Shown piece after piece: positions 6,196 through 6,671 of a stretch of 6,671 nucleotides of DNA. Position numbers and translations under genes: made by a program. The stretch lies in NCBI GenBank assembly GCA_020631315.1, contig JAHDHM010000044.1, positions 7,426-14,096 on the forward strand. The letters run 5' to 3'. Each line of letters begins with the position of its first letter. Position 1 is the stretch's first letter. The DNA comes from Acidimicrobiales bacterium. Its GTDB lineage: Bacteria > Actinomycetota > Acidimicrobiia > Acidimicrobiales > Poriferisodaliceae. The notes under the pieces are model-generated. The model ran no database searches. It was not told where the DNA came from and saw nothing but the letters and a program-made list of their open reading frames with translations.

Positions 6196-6671
6196 GCGAC
6201 ACGAACCCCCGCGTCGTGGCTGCTGCAGCGATCGCTCGGGTCGCCGACGGTGGCCGTGCGACGGTCGTGCTCGCGTCCGAACTCGAACGTTCGGACCTGT
6301 CCGAGCGCGATCGGGCGTTCGCGACGAACCTCACACTCGGCACCGTGCGAATGCAGCGGGCCTGCAACCACCTGCTCGCGCCTCATCTGAATCGCGCACC
6401 GGACCGTTTCGTGGGCGGGGTGCTGCGCATGGGCGTGTTCCAGCTCCTGGTGCTCGGCACGCCTCGCCATGCGGCGGTCGGTGAGACCGTCGAGGTGGCC
6501 CCGAAGAAGGCTCGTGGCTTCGTGAACGCCGTGCTGCGGCGTGTCGCCGACGACCTGGAGCGCACGGTGCGCTGGCCGTCGCCCGCAGTCGAGTTGTCGT
6601 ACCCGAACTGGATCGTCGACCGGTTCGTCGCCGAGCTCGGCGACGACGGCGTACCGGCGCTCGCTGCGATG
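6192..6671 (+). CDS. rsmB: 16S rRNA (cytosine-967-C5)-methyltransferase RsmB, N-terminal part (3' end outside window)
   Basis: The reading frame from ATG 6192 stays open to the window edge, giving 160 residues. RsmB (Sun/Fmu) uses S-adenosylmethionine to methylate a cytosine of 16S rRNA. The visible part is the N-terminal NusB-like RNA-binding domain: an alpha-helical stretch with ERDRAFATNLTLGTVR near residues 38-53, LRMGVFQLL, then HAAVGETVEVAPKKARGFVN followed by AVLRRV, the family's characteristic end of that domain. ELSYPNWIVDRFVAELG matches the linker helix (S-x-P-x-W-(I/L)-V) before the methyltransferase domain. The catalytic domain, with its two cysteines and SAM-binding loop, is not in the window. 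The start overlaps the fmt stop by ATGA. The order def-fmt-rsmB is widely conserved, which backs the call; NusB itself is excluded because the protein continues into the RsmB linker. Confidence 0.92.
   Translation, partial: MSDTNPRVVAAAAIARVADGGRATVVLASELERSDLSERDRAFATNLTLGTVRMQRACNHLLAPHLNRAPDRFVGGVLRMGVFQLLVLGTPRHAAVGETVEVAPKKARGFVNAVLRRVADDLERTVRWPSPAVELSYPNWIVDRFVAELGDDGVPALAAM

Noticed and set aside
1..6671. Novel defence, mobile or biosynthetic system
   Set aside because: Every substantial frame is a known core gene in a conserved order; no integrase, transposase, repeat array, tRNA or unknown protein gene is present.

Overview
The window is a GC-rich, densely packed stretch of bacterial chromosome with every recognisable gene on the + strand. 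The order is rpoZ (3' end), coaBC, metK, priA, def, fmt, rsmB (5' end). This is a core housekeeping neighbourhood. The order rpoZ-coaBC(dfp)-metK, with priA, fmt and rsmB(fmu) following, is characteristic of Actinomycetota; in Mycobacterium tuberculosis the same genes lie in the same order with others interspersed. High GC, GTG starts, a PriA without intact helicase motifs and the PAMH variant in CoaC all fit an actinobacterium. A deep-branching class such as Acidimicrobiia is possible, but the window does not prove it.

Region 1 (1-2721) holds the end of the RNA polymerase omega subunit, then the bifunctional coenzyme A enzyme CoaBC, then S-adenosylmethionine synthetase MetK. The genes are 54 and 51 bases apart and probably co-transcribed. 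MetK has the only textbook Shine-Dalgarno sequence and a biased codon choice that suggests high expression.

Region 2 (2722-2917, or to 2972 depending on the priA start) is the only sizeable gap. It holds a strong GC-rich hairpin with a TTCG loop, taken as the terminator of the upstream operon. A second, very long and nearly perfect hairpin follows (23-base arms, about 60 bases with its outer extension), and I cannot assign it a role.

Region 3 (2918-6671) holds priA, def, fmt and rsmB. The last three are tightly coupled, with 4-base overlaps GTGA and ATGA. Def and Fmt are the two ends of the N-formylmethionine cycle: Fmt formylates the initiator Met-tRNA and Def removes the formyl group from new proteins. 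RsmB methylates 16S rRNA. PriA is a degenerate replication-restart protein that appears to have lost the ATPase motifs and one of its two zinc sites. Its N-terminal coding region seems to lie in a different frame upstream, which suggests a one-base frameshift or sequence error in a GGGG run at 3000-3003.

I found no mobile element, CRISPR array, phage gene, RNA gene or defence system. Apart from the long hairpin and the priA peculiarities this is an ordinary core region.
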